DNA of 32,421 nt from a bacterium. GTDB lineage: Bacteria; Elusimicrobiota; Elusimicrobia; UBA1565; UBA9628. The stretch lies in NCBI GenBank assembly GCA_021822495.1, contig JAKAQO010000013.1, positions 1 through 32,421 of the forward strand, written 5' to 3'. Positions within the stretch are counted from its first letter, which is position 1; every line of letters begins with the position of its first letter. This document shows positions 1 through 8,283 of this stretch, one piece after another. The position numbers and the translations under genes are program-made. The notes beneath the pieces were generated by a model. The model was not told the DNA's origin. It was given only the letters and a program-made list of their open reading frames with translations, and did not search any database.

Positions 1-2
1 AA

Positions 3-1538
3 ATGGGACTTAAGGAAGAAACGCTGGTCCGGTTGACGCTTCAAGACGACAAGGTAAAAGAGATTTTCATTCCGGGATTTTCCGACCGGGAAACGGATAT
101 TCAATATCCCAAGACGCCGAACTCCGGTTCCTCTAATGAAGCAACAAGGCCGGCTGATCCCGGGATTGGCAAGAAAGCCGCCAATCTGGCGATGGCCTTT
201 TTAAAACTCGCGGGAGGAATCTTTAGCATCCCCGCGACAATTGCGTATCGCACGAGCGCGGCGCTGTCAAAAGCCTTGAATATCCGCCCCGAATCGGCTT
301 CCGCGGTCTCAGGGATCATTCTCCTCGGCGCCGCATTCGGACTGATTTTCCTTCACGCTCCCAAGGTCGTCACCCTCTTGACGCTCCTACAGAGCGGAGT
401 TTTCGTGGAATACGCGCGTCGGATCGTGGAAAAAAGACGGGATGCCGATTCATCCCAGGCGACAACGGCCAAGAAGGAAATGCGCGAGAACGACGCCTTG
501 AACGGTTCAAAGGCCGAGCCCACCGTTCCCGCGCCGGCCTCCAATGGCAACGCTACGCTTGAGGCTACAATTGAAGCGGCGATAAATCAGGCGCAAACCA
601 TTCATTTCATTGTGAGGAACCAGGGCGTCTATCAAGACGCTCAGGATACTGTTAAGGACTTGAAGTTAAATACGGGTTGGACCGTCGAGGAGGCGAGGGC
701 TTTGGGAACAACAGCCTACGCCATTAATAGTCGGACCTGGAACGAATTAATTCCCGCTGTGCAAAATATCATTGATGTCATGAATGCTTTAAAGGGAAAA
801 AGCGTTCAAATAGACGTCGAGAAATGGGCGAGATTGCAAGAGGCGGGGCAAGCGGCTGTTCAAGACTTAGAGGATATGTCTTCGGTGAGCGCCCAGATTT
901 CGGACGCGTTGTCGAATAATAAAGCCTCGGCTCAGGATATTGAGGAATGGAAGACGCTGTCCGCTTGTTTTCACGAGGATTCCGCGAATCTTATCGCGGC
1001 TTTTCAGAAGTTGAATTTGTGGACGCCCAAAACGCCGAACTCCGGTTCCTCTAATAAAGGAAAAATCATCGCGGGTCTGGCGATTGGAACCCTCGCCTTG
1101 GCGTTTATGCCGCATCTCGCCCCGGCGGCGGCCTTGACGGCCGCGCACGCCGCTCCCATGGCCGCGGCCCACTCGGCGACTCATCACGTTCTTCTTGGAA
1201 TCGCCGAGGGAATCGGCGGTCTCGTTCTTGGCGTTTTGGACGCGATATTAAAGTCCGGCTCTAGTATGGCGGCCATGCCGCTAGCCCTTACCTTTGGATC
1301 GATAGGCCTTATCACCGGCGGTCTCGTGGGCTTTTTCGGGTTGCCTCTTCTCGCGGGAGCCGGCGTTGGCGCCGCAGTCGGGGCGGTCTTCTCTTTGATC
1401 CTTTTACGACTTGAAAATCTTCATTTTGGAAGCGCCAAGGAAATGATTCAAGCGGTTCTAGGGACAGTAGCGGCCCTCTGCGTGATCGGGGGACTCATCG
1501 GAGCTATTGCCGGAGTCGTTGTCGTCGGTCTTCTATAG
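3..1538 (+). CDS. Hypothetical multi-spanning membrane protein, possibly 5'-truncated by the window edge
   Basis: I do not recognise this 511-residue protein. An ATG lies two bases into the window, so the true start may be upstream and no ribosome site can be judged. A hydrophobic region at about residues 60-140 is followed by a basic stretch, a soluble, probably helical middle (about 185-345), and a Gly/Ala-rich C-terminal region (about 350-511) with several likely membrane helices. A ten-residue segment, PKTPNSGSSN, occurs twice, near residues 36-45 and 342-351, just before each membrane block. The DNA copies are almost identical. The gene ends 35 nt before the next gene on the same strand, so co-transcription is likely. 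Function unknown. Confidence 0.6.
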   Translation: MGLKEETLVRLTLQDDKVKEIFIPGFSDRETDIQYPKTPNSGSSNEATRPADPGIGKKAANLAMAFLKLAGGIFSIPATIAYRTSAALSKALNIRPESASAVSGIILLGAAFGLIFLHAPKVVTLLTLLQSGVFVEYARRIVEKRRDADSSQATTAKKEMRENDALNGSKAEPTVPAPASNGNATLEATIEAAINQAQTIHFIVRNQGVYQDAQDTVKDLKLNTGWTVEEARALGTTAYAINSRTWNELIPAVQNIIDVMNALKGKSVQIDVEKWARLQEAGQAAVQDLEDMSSVSAQISDALSNNKASAQDIEEWKTLSACFHEDSANLIAAFQKLNLWTPKTPNSGSSNKGKIIAGLAIGTLALAFMPHLAPAAALTAAHAAPMAAAHSATHHVLLGIAEGIGGLVLGVLDAILKSGSSMAAMPLALTFGSIGLITGGLVGFFGLPLLAGAGVGAAVGAVFSLILLRLENLHFGSAKEMIQAVLGTVAALCVIGGLIGAIAGVVVVGLL

Positions 1539-1573
1539 GAAAATCAAAACATTGGTCATGGGGGGGTCGTTAA

Positions 1574-2248
1574 ATGAAAAAAATCGTGGTGTCGTTAGTC
1601 GTAGTTGTGATGTTCGGCTCTCAAGTTTTGAGCGCGGCGCAAATCGCCGGTTCCAACTTCGAGACCCAGGTGAGTCAAGGCGTTCAGACGTCCGTTCACG
1701 CGGCAAAAGCTAAAACCGCCGCTTTTGGAAAAAAGTCGGCTTCCGCGCGTTTGTCTTCCTGCGCCCAGAATGATTGCGTCGGCGGAAGACTCGCCGGCGC
1801 GCCGAGCCTGGAAGAGGCAAAAGCCTTTTTTAACGCCGCGCGGATGCCCTCGTTTGAAGAAATGGTGGGCAACTGGGGAATGGTAGCGATTATTTCAAAA
1901 GAGAACGCTGACTACAATATGGGAGATTTTCTTCTTTCCGGAGGAGGACCCCTGGCTTATGAGCTCATATTCAAGAGCGTCCCGGAGGTATTAACCGGTG
2001 AAAAATCCCTGGGAGTACTGCAAATGGCGAATAATTGTTCTGTTGATAAGCCCGACTGCGCGCGCGGTTCGGGCTATGTGGAAGCCTCTCGTGACTTGAG
2101 CAAAAATGTTCTTTGTTTTAAATATACTCAAGCGATGTCGTGCAGAATCAATGAGTCAAAGGGACTTCTTATTTGCAAGAGTCAAGGGGGTAAGTTCCTC
2201 ATTCTTAAGAAAATTCCTCGAAGAGGAGATTATCATCCAAACAATTAG
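1574..2248 (+). CDS. Small secreted protein of unknown function
   Basis: The 224-residue product starts with a classic signal peptide: two lysines, a Val/Leu-rich core, then a Ser-Ala-Ala region near residue 21. It is therefore probably exported. The mature part has several cysteines (S-S-C-x4-D-C, N-N-C-x5-D-C, then three more), which suggests disulfide bonds outside the cytoplasm. A middle segment around E-E-A-K-A-F-F-N-A-A-R-M-P-S resembles motifs in short secreted proteins, but I cannot name a family. A run of seven G at 1560-1566 sits where the ribosome site should be, about 7 nt before the ATG. The gene follows the membrane protein by 35 nt and is closed by a strong hairpin pair. Confidence 0.65.
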   Translation: MKKIVVSLVVVVMFGSQVLSAAQIAGSNFETQVSQGVQTSVHAAKAKTAAFGKKSASARLSSCAQNDCVGGRLAGAPSLEEAKAFFNAARMPSFEEMVGNWGMVAIISKENADYNMGDFLLSGGGPLAYELIFKSVPEVLTGEKSLGVLQMANNCSVDKPDCARGSGYVEASRDLSKNVLCFKYTQAMSCRINESKGLLICKSQGGKFLILKKIPRRGDYHPNN

Positions 2249-2273
2249 AAATTCCTAATTCGCCGGCCTCGCC

Positions 2274-2330
2274 CGCCCGCTTGAAATTCAAGCGGGCGGA
2301 TTCTTTTGGCCTGCGGCTGCGGGCCAAAAG
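2274..2330 (+). terminator. Tandem hairpins downstream of the secreted-protein gene
   Basis: The first hairpin has a perfect 10-bp GC-rich stem (2274-2283 with 2289-2298) and a 5-nt loop, followed by GATTCTTTT. The second has a 9-bp stem (2303-2311 with 2322-2330). The first fits a Rho-independent terminator for the upstream gene. The second may instead belong to the leader of the MFS gene at 2398, whose upstream region shares GGCC-rich palindromes with that of the FtsH-like gene. Confidence 0.6.
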
Positions 2331-2397
2331 GCCTAGACCACAAATAGGACTTTAGTCTCAGGTTTTATCTTTTATTTTTATCTACTCTATATCCATC

Positions 2398-4578
2398 ATG
2401 ATGCGGCAACTCAAACGCGCCATCGCGACTCTTCTCATCACTGCGCTTCTCATCAATCTCATTCCCTGTTCCGCCCTTCAAGCCGCCCAAATCTCCAACT
2501 CCGGGGAAAATATTTCTGAAATCCCGGAGTTTAACGCTCCCATCGTTCCCGATTTTAATCCTGGAGTCGCCCCAAACTTAGACGCGCCTAATTTAGATTT
2601 GACCTCTCAAAGCGCAAGTCTGAAAAATCCAAAGTCATTAGTCCTCAATGAGCAATTACCCCTCGCTCCAACCAGGGAAGTTCCCCCTGCAATAACGACG
2701 GTCATTGAAACCGCAAAACCGGAAACCCAAAAACCGCGCCAGGGACCGGTTTCTCTTGCGGCCTTGACTAATGCCGTCACAAAATTTGCGCCGCATTCGA
2801 CTTCAAATGATGGAATTTCTTCCCTCTCGGGAGTTCTGTTCGACGGCGAAAAGACGCGCGCCTATTCTCCTCTATCGCCGGAGGAAACGGAGCCCGCAAA
2901 TTCTTCTTTCGCAAAATTTTTTCCCCTTCCCGAAAGCGCGCTCTTAGCACACAGCCCTGAAGGAAGTTTCTCTCTCTTGCCGCAACCGCCCACCCAACCC
3001 GCGCAACCAGAAAATACTACTCCGGTTAAACTTCCTAAATCCTTGTGGTCGCTTTTCTGGGCTTCCAGCATTCTGACTTCTTTTGGCGCCTATTTCTATA
3101 TTTTAAGCCAACCCTTCCTGGTCATGAACGCTCTTAAAAAGAGCAAAACCATGATGGGAGTTTTACGCAACATTCAATTAGGAACCATGGCCATTGTCAA
3201 CCTTTTGCCCGTTGGCCTCATGGTTGATAAGACCAACTTTAGAGTTTTATTCGTCTCAACCATGATTGGACGAGCCGCTCTCATGGCAACGGTTCCCCTT
3301 CTTTTTTTTCTGGGACATTTTAGCTTTCTCGCATTGGCGGCTGTCACCGTCGCCAATGCCGTTTTCCAGGGCATTCAAGCCATTGTCTACGGGGCGGCTT
3401 CAAACGCTTTTGTCGGGACCGATGGCAAACTTAACAAGGAAGCTTCCGCCATCATCACCAAATACTCTTCCCTGGCCGGCATCGCTTTTCCCATCGTAGT
3501 GGGCGCGATTGTCGGGTCTTTAGTCTGGCATTTCGGTTCCGCCGGTTACGCCATCGCCTATGGGCTCTACAGCCTTTTTCTACTTGCGGCGATTCCCGTC
3601 TATTGGTTTGGAATCAAGGACCCCCGCACAGGTCTTGAAATTACGACTTTCAGCCAATTTTTTAAGGCCGCGGGACAACTCATCCGCCATCTGTTCACAA
3701 AAAGCTCAAAAGCCGCTTTTGAATCGCTCAGAGGCATGGCTAAAAACTTTCAACTCAAGCGCGCCGAAAACATAACGCCCAAGCCTTCCTGGCTGGACTC
3801 CTTTTTGAAATTCTTAGCTCGACATGAAGCCACCCAAGGCTTGACCTATATTCTTAAAAACAGAATTCTCAAAGTCTGGCTTTTCTCGTCCTCCCTTGAT
3901 TCTCTGCTCAGCGATGCGCTTCCCATGGTTGTTTTCCCGATTTTTATCGGAAAGCTTTTGGTTCCTCCGACCCATTTACCGGCCCTCTTGGCTTCCCTTT
4001 TCGGAACAGCAGGCGGAGTTCTGGGACTCACCTTCGCGGTGGAATCCCTGGGGCTTTTCCTCGGCGCATGGATGATGCAAGGTTCAAGAGGAGATGCCTT
4101 GATTCAAAAACTCGGGGTCAAGGGGTTTTACCGAATAGCGGGAACCAGCTCCCCTCTTTTTTGGCTCATGTGGCTTTTTCCGGCCATTCTTTTCCCAGGA
4201 GCTTTCTGGGTTAATCTTCCTCTCGTGCTCGCGGTTCAGCTCTTGACTTCATTTTTTCATGCTCCCATTGGAGTCGCGATGGCGCCGGTCGTCCGACAAG
4301 AGATTCCCAATGATTACCTTGGACGAGTAGCTAGCGCATTTTTTATCGTTCAGATTCTCTCCTCAGCTTTGGGTGGAATCGCCATGGGAGTCTTGCTTGA
4401 CTTTGTTCCGATTAGCCTCGCCATGGTTATCGCCGCCGTAAGCGTAACCATCATGGGCGTGATTGATTGGATTATCCCTCATTGGCTCTCGGGAAACGCA
4501 AAGGCCTCGCAAAACACTCCCCAGAAAGACAACAGAATCGCGAGGCTGAATTTTACGCCGAATTTGAGATACGCCTAA
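2398..4578 (+). CDS. MFS-type transporter with a long signal-like, Pro-rich N-terminal extension
   Basis: The 726-residue product has two parts. Residues 1-30 look like a signal peptide (basic, then Leu/Ile-rich, then an Ala-rich cleavage-like end). They are followed by about 185 Pro/Ser/Thr-rich, probably disordered residues. From residue 214 there are about twelve hydrophobic helices in two groups of six, split by a long hydrophilic loop, with the MFS loop-2/3 signature G-L-M-V-D-K-T-N-F-R at 273-282. This indicates a Major Facilitator Superfamily carrier of unknown substrate. An ordinary MFS protein has about 400 residues and a cytoplasmic N-terminus, so the extension is odd. No Shine-Dalgarno sequence is visible before the ATG-ATG start. 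The gene converges with the slipin gene, stops 6 nt apart. Confidence 0.8.
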   Translation: MMRQLKRAIATLLITALLINLIPCSALQAAQISNSGENISEIPEFNAPIVPDFNPGVAPNLDAPNLDLTSQSASLKNPKSLVLNEQLPLAPTREVPPAITTVIETAKPETQKPRQGPVSLAALTNAVTKFAPHSTSNDGISSLSGVLFDGEKTRAYSPLSPEETEPANSSFAKFFPLPESALLAHSPEGSFSLLPQPPTQPAQPENTTPVKLPKSLWSLFWASSILTSFGAYFYILSQPFLVMNALKKSKTMMGVLRNIQLGTMAIVNLLPVGLMVDKTNFRVLFVSTMIGRAALMATVPLLFFLGHFSFLALAAVTVANAVFQGIQAIVYGAASNAFVGTDGKLNKEASAIITKYSSLAGIAFPIVVGAIVGSLVWHFGSAGYAIAYGLYSLFLLAAIPVYWFGIKDPRTGLEITTFSQFFKAAGQLIRHLFTKSSKAAFESLRGMAKNFQLKRAENITPKPSWLDSFLKFLARHEATQGLTYILKNRILKVWLFSSSLDSLLSDALPMVVFPIFIGKLLVPPTHLPALLASLFGTAGGVLGLTFAVESLGLFLGAWMMQGSRGDALIQKLGVKGFYRIAGTSSPLFWLMWLFPAILFPGAFWVNLPLVLAVQLLTSFFHAPIGVAMAPVVRQEIPNDYLGRVASAFFIVQILSSALGGIAMGVLLDFVPISLAMVIAAVSVTIMGVIDWIIPHWLSGNAKASQNTPQKDNRIARLNFTPNLRYA

Positions 4579-4584
4579 AGCCCG

Positions 4585-5322
4585 TTAATCCTTTCTGGAC
4601 TTGAGCAAGTCGGAAAAGAAATCAATGGGAATAGGAAAGACAATCGTCGAACTTTTCTCCGTCGCAATCTCGGATAAGGATTGCAAATAGCGAAGCTGAA
4701 TGCTGACCGGGTTGTCCGATAAAACAGCGGCCGCTTCCTTTAATTTCTGGGAGGCTTGAAACTCGCCGTCGGCGCGAATAATTTTAGCCCTTCGGTCGCG
4801 CTCGGCTTCGGCCTGCATGGCAATCATCCGCACCATGTCTTCCGGGAGATCGATATTTTTAACCTCGACTTTAATCACCTTAACGCCCCAGGGCTCGGTG
4901 TCCGAATCTAAAATTTGCTGAAGCTCGGCGTTGACTTTTTCCCGGCTGGCCAAAAGCTCGTCCATCTCCATTCGCCCGAGAACGCTTCTTAAAGTCGTCT
5001 GGGACAGCTGGCTGGTCGCATAGAAAAAATCCTGAACGGCCAAAATCGCCTTTTGAGGATCGACTACCCGAAAATAAACGACCGCATTCACTTTAATGGA
5101 TACGTTGTCTTTCGTTATGATGTCTTGGGGCGGAACGTCATGAACCACCACGCGCAAGGTGATTTTCTGGGCGCTCATGAAGCCTGGAATAACCAAAACC
5201 ACGCCCGGCCCGGCCACGGAATGAAACTTTCCCAAAAAGAAGAGAATGAGGCGATCGTACTCCGTGACCACACGCACGCTCGCAAGAACCAACGCAACTA
5301 TCGCGACTAGAAAAATAAGCAT
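4585..5322 (-). CDS. Slipin / stomatin-like SPFH (Band 7) membrane protein
   Basis: The 245-residue protein has one N-terminal membrane helix (about 2-20) followed by an SPFH domain: E-Y-D-R-L-I-L-F-F-L-G, then P-P-Q-D-I-I-T-K-D-N-V-S and the helical stretch A-E-A-E-R-D-R-R-A-K-I-I-R-A-D-G-E. This is the slipin signature. Such proteins form oligomeric rings and membrane microdomains and often accompany an NfeD-type partner. No NfeD gene is adjacent here. The start is supported by a strong GGAGG 4-5 nt before the ATG. The gene lies 45 nt downstream of the small membrane protein at 5368 and probably shares its transcript. Confidence 0.9.
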   Translation of the reverse strand: MLIFLVAIVALVLASVRVVTEYDRLILFFLGKFHSVAGPGVVLVIPGFMSAQKITLRVVVHDVPPQDIITKDNVSIKVNAVVYFRVVDPQKAILAVQDFFYATSQLSQTTLRSVLGRMEMDELLASREKVNAELQQILDSDTEPWGVKVIKVEVKNIDLPEDMVRMIAMQAEAERDRRAKIIRADGEFQASQKLKEAAAVLSDNPVSIQLRYLQSLSEIATEKSSTIVFPIPIDFFSDLLKSRKD

Positions 5323-5367
5323 ATCGCCTCCTTGTTTTTTCTCATTGTAGCAATTACATCGAAAGAA

Positions 5368-5832
5368 TCACTCAAACATGTAATCTTGATACGCAATATG
5401 CCGAGCGTCCAATTCTTTTTTCCACAGGGCAAGAGTTTTGGGCATTTCTTGCCGGGACAATTTGACCCAACGGCTTTCCGGAGGAGAAAAAAGCTTGACC
5501 GCAGTCTGAAACCAGACATAGGCGTATTTGAGGGAACTTTCGGAGATGCGTTCTTGTTCCCTAAATTGGGCCAAATCTATTTTTTCTTTCTCCTCCGCCG
5601 GGGTTAAGCGTCCGGCTTTAAAGTCCGCTTCTATTTCCTTTTCTCTTTGCGCAAAAACCTCTTCATAATACGCCTTTTTCAACTCCGGGTGGGCGTTCCA
5701 TTCGAGATATTTTTTGCCTTCCAGGTAAGCCGAGCGCGCGCGGAAAATTAAATCAATATAGGCCATGGCGTAAACCATCGCGGCCATAAGAATAAATAAA
5801 AGCGCCCCTCGAAAGATTTTTTTCTTTTCCAC
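5368..5832 (-). CDS. Small membrane-anchored protein of unknown function
   Basis: The 154-residue protein starts with lysines and a hydrophobic helix (about 8-28), then has a charged, helix-forming soluble part with many Lys, Glu and aromatic residues. This suggests a bitopic inner-membrane protein with an extracytoplasmic domain, or a protein held by an uncleaved signal anchor. The start given is GTG. An AGAGG lies very close to it, so the true start is uncertain and an internal ATG near residue 18 would remove most of the anchor. It is followed by the slipin gene. I recognise no domain. Confidence 0.6.
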   Translation of the reverse strand: MEKKKIFRGALLFILMAAMVYAMAYIDLIFRARSAYLEGKKYLEWNAHPELKKAYYEEVFAQREKEIEADFKAGRLTPAEEKEKIDLAQFREQERISESSLKYAYVWFQTAVKLFSPPESRWVKLSRQEMPKTLALWKKELDARHIAYQDYMFE

Positions 5833-5907
5833 CTCTTCATTAAATCAAAACCAGGAAAGGCATTCAACGTAAAGATTTTGAAACAAAAACTCGCTATAAA
5901 TGGAAGG

Positions 5908-8202
5908 ATGGCGGAAAGCGAAGGAGAAGGTTTTGGAAAGATAGAGAATATCGAGGCCGCGCACCTGGCCTTGCGCGGAGCTTTGGAGACTATTCGCAAT
6001 CTTCAAGGCGTTAATGAGCGTATTAAATCCGAAAGAAAAGAAGAGTCCTTCCAGAAAAAGGCCCTTGAAAATAAGGTCTTAGAACTTGAGACGGCCCTTA
6101 AAACCCTCAACGAAAACCTCGCCCATCAAGAAGCCGTCGAAAAAGAACTTCGAGACCGGGAAGATCGCTCTAAAAATGAAATGCGGCTTCAAATACGCTC
6201 GGAAGAAAGAGCCCGCATCGAAGCCGATCAAAAGCGCCTGGAAGAGGCCCTCTCTCTGGCTCAATCGGAGATAGAAAAAATCGCGCGTAACGCTTCCGAG
6301 AAAGAAAAATCCTGGGCGGAGGCTTTAAAGAAAATAGAAGAACGGGAAAAGGCCCTTCTTCAATCAGAAAAAGAGAAGCTGCAACTCGCCGAAAATTATA
6401 AACAAAATATCGAGAAAATTGAAATAGCCCGCCAGGAAAGAGACCGCGAAATTGCCGCCATTTTAAGAACGCGGGAAGCGGATTTAAAAGGGATTCTGGA
6501 AGAGCGTTCAGCCCTTAAAAGCCAAAACGAGGACCTGGAACGCCGCCTTGAGAACCTGGCCAAGGAAATAGAGCTCAAGGTCGCCGAAAAAGAAGAAAAA
6601 CTCATCAAGGAATACCGCGCCAGGGAAAGCGAGCTTCGGGAAAAATACGCAAGACGAGAAAGCGAGCTTCAGTCTTCCTGGGGAGAACTGGAAAACGGAC
6701 TCTGGACAAGAGTCAAAGAAGCGCGCGAAAACCTGGACCGAGCCGCCAACCAACAATTTGAGGAGCGCGCCAAGGCCCTGGCGGAACGCTCCCAAGAAAT
6801 AGACGAACGCCTTAAAATTGAAAGAAAAAATCTCGAGGAAGAATTCCAGCGCAGAGCCCAGGATTACGAGACGCGCTACGCGGAACTGGAACGCCGGCTA
6901 CGAACCCAATGGGCGGAAAAAGAAGAAAATTTGGTTCGGCATTTTGAAGAAGAGCTCGCCAAGGAAAAACTGCCCCTTCAAAACCAAGTTCAAGAAAAGC
7001 TCAAAGCGCTCGATGAGGAATACGCGCTTAAGCAAAAAGAACTGGAAAGAAGGCAGGAAGAGCTCGAAGAAAAATTTAGAAAAAAAGAAGCCGAACTTGA
7101 AAGCGAAACCGCGAGAATGCGCGAAAGGAGAAATCAGGAATTACAACGCGAGTTTGAGAGAAAAAGCGCGGAACTGGAAAGCGTTTATCAAGATCGCGCC
7201 CAACAGCTTTCCAAAAGGGCTATTGAAATCGAAGAAGAGTTGCGCAAACGCGAATTATCCCTGGCGCAATCTTTCGCCAATCAAGAAAACGAACTAAGAA
7301 AAACTCTCGCGCTAGATAAGGAAGCCTTTGTAGCGGCCCAGGAAGCCCGCATTGAAGCGGAAAGAACTTCTCTCAAAACGGAATATGAAGAAAAAAACCG
7401 CGCTCTGGACGCCGCCTTTGCCTCCAAAGCCGCCGAACTTGAAAGAATACGCGAATCTCAAGGGCAAGAATTTAAAGAGTGGAAAGCCCGCGTTATTTCA
7501 GATTACGCGCTTAAGGAAAAAAATCTTGACAAACAATGGGGCTTAAGGGAAGAAGAACTCGTGCGCCGATACGAATCCGAGATGGAACGCCAAAGACGGG
7601 AATTTGCCCAACAGCTCGTCAAAATCAAAGACGACATGGAGGAAAGAAGAAAAAAAGAAAAAGAAGAAGCCATTGAGCGGGAGCACGAACTCCAGCGCTA
7701 CTTTAACTCGCGGGAAGAAGCCCTCAAGAGAGAAATGGCTCGCCGAGAAGAAGACCTCATCTATAATCACGAAATTCAGCTCACCGACATGCGCGAGCGG
7801 CAAGCCGAGGAACTTTCCCGAAGGGAGAAAATGATGGAAGCTCGTTTTGAGAGGCGAAAAACCGATATGGAAGCGGAAATAGCGAAAACGAAAGAAGCCG
7901 CCGAGAAATTCGAGGCCCAAGTCTTGAAACAGCAGGCGGAAGACCTCGAAGTTCTGAGAAGAGAGTTGCAGGATGAATGGAAGCGGCGTTCTCTCGAAAT
8001 CGATCGCAGAAAAGAAGATATGGAACAAGACTACTTAGACAAGCAAAAGAAAGCCCGCGAGATTTGGGAGAGAAAAGAAAAAGAAATCACCGCAAGAATA
8101 CAAATGCTTGAATCACCCCGGGCTCCCGAGCCCACAAAACCCTCCTCCGAAGGAGTGCGCCCCATCGAGAACGCCGAAGACGACGAAAACGATATAGAGT
8201 AA
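5908..8202 (+). CDS. Long alpha-helical coiled-coil protein
   Basis: Almost the whole product (about 764 residues) is made of Glu, Lys, Arg, Gln, Leu and Ala with no Pro until residue about 735, giving an essentially continuous coiled coil. Motifs such as R-R-E-E-E-L and E-L-E-R-R recur at roughly 18-22 residue spacing, suggesting a built-up rod. The last 30 residues are Pro-containing and acidic. There is no signal peptide or membrane helix, so a cytoplasmic scaffold or cytoskeletal role is possible but unproven. The ATG at 5908 is chosen. A TTG ten codons upstream (5878) is the alternative, and neither has a well-spaced ribosome site. The gene is divergent from the operon ending in slipin, 75 nt away. 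Codons are strongly purine-biased. Confidence 0.75.
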   Translation: MAESEGEGFGKIENIEAAHLALRGALETIRNLQGVNERIKSERKEESFQKKALENKVLELETALKTLNENLAHQEAVEKELRDREDRSKNEMRLQIRSEERARIEADQKRLEEALSLAQSEIEKIARNASEKEKSWAEALKKIEEREKALLQSEKEKLQLAENYKQNIEKIEIARQERDREIAAILRTREADLKGILEERSALKSQNEDLERRLENLAKEIELKVAEKEEKLIKEYRARESELREKYARRESELQSSWGELENGLWTRVKEARENLDRAANQQFEERAKALAERSQEIDERLKIERKNLEEEFQRRAQDYETRYAELERRLRTQWAEKEENLVRHFEEELAKEKLPLQNQVQEKLKALDEEYALKQKELERRQEELEEKFRKKEAELESETARMRERRNQELQREFERKSAELESVYQDRAQQLSKRAIEIEEELRKRELSLAQSFANQENELRKTLALDKEAFVAAQEARIEAERTSLKTEYEEKNRALDAAFASKAAELERIRESQGQEFKEWKARVISDYALKEKNLDKQWGLREEELVRRYESEMERQRREFAQQLVKIKDDMEERRKKEKEEAIEREHELQRYFNSREEALKREMARREEDLIYNHEIQLTDMRERQAEELSRREKMMEARFERRKTDMEAEIAKTKEAAEKFEAQVLKQQAEDLEVLRRELQDEWKRRSLEIDRRKEDMEQDYLDKQKKAREIWERKEKEITARIQMLESPRAPEPTKPSSEGVRPIENAEDDENDIE

Positions 8203-8223
8203 GGGCTTAGACCCTTTTTTTTT
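8201..8223 (+). terminator. Rho-independent terminator after the coiled-coil gene
   Basis: A short stem AAGGG/CCCTT (8201-8205 with 8212-8216) with a 6-nt loop runs into nine T residues. It starts within the stop codon of the coiled-coil gene. The stem is only 5 bp but the T run is strong. Confidence 0.6.
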
Positions 8224-8283
8224 CAAAAAGAGTTTGCTTTTTCTTTTCCACTTATGGCAAAATGGGGCAACAAAGGGGGCTTT

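Noticed and set aside
5332-5607. A 91-codon plus-strand frame opposite the small membrane protein
   Set aside because: It is antisense to a frame with a better coding pattern and has no domain or ribosome site.
7543-8028. A 161-codon Phe-rich frame on the minus strand within the coiled-coil gene
   Set aside because: Its high Phe and Leu content is the direct antisense of Glu/Lys-rich codons; there is no ribosome site or domain.
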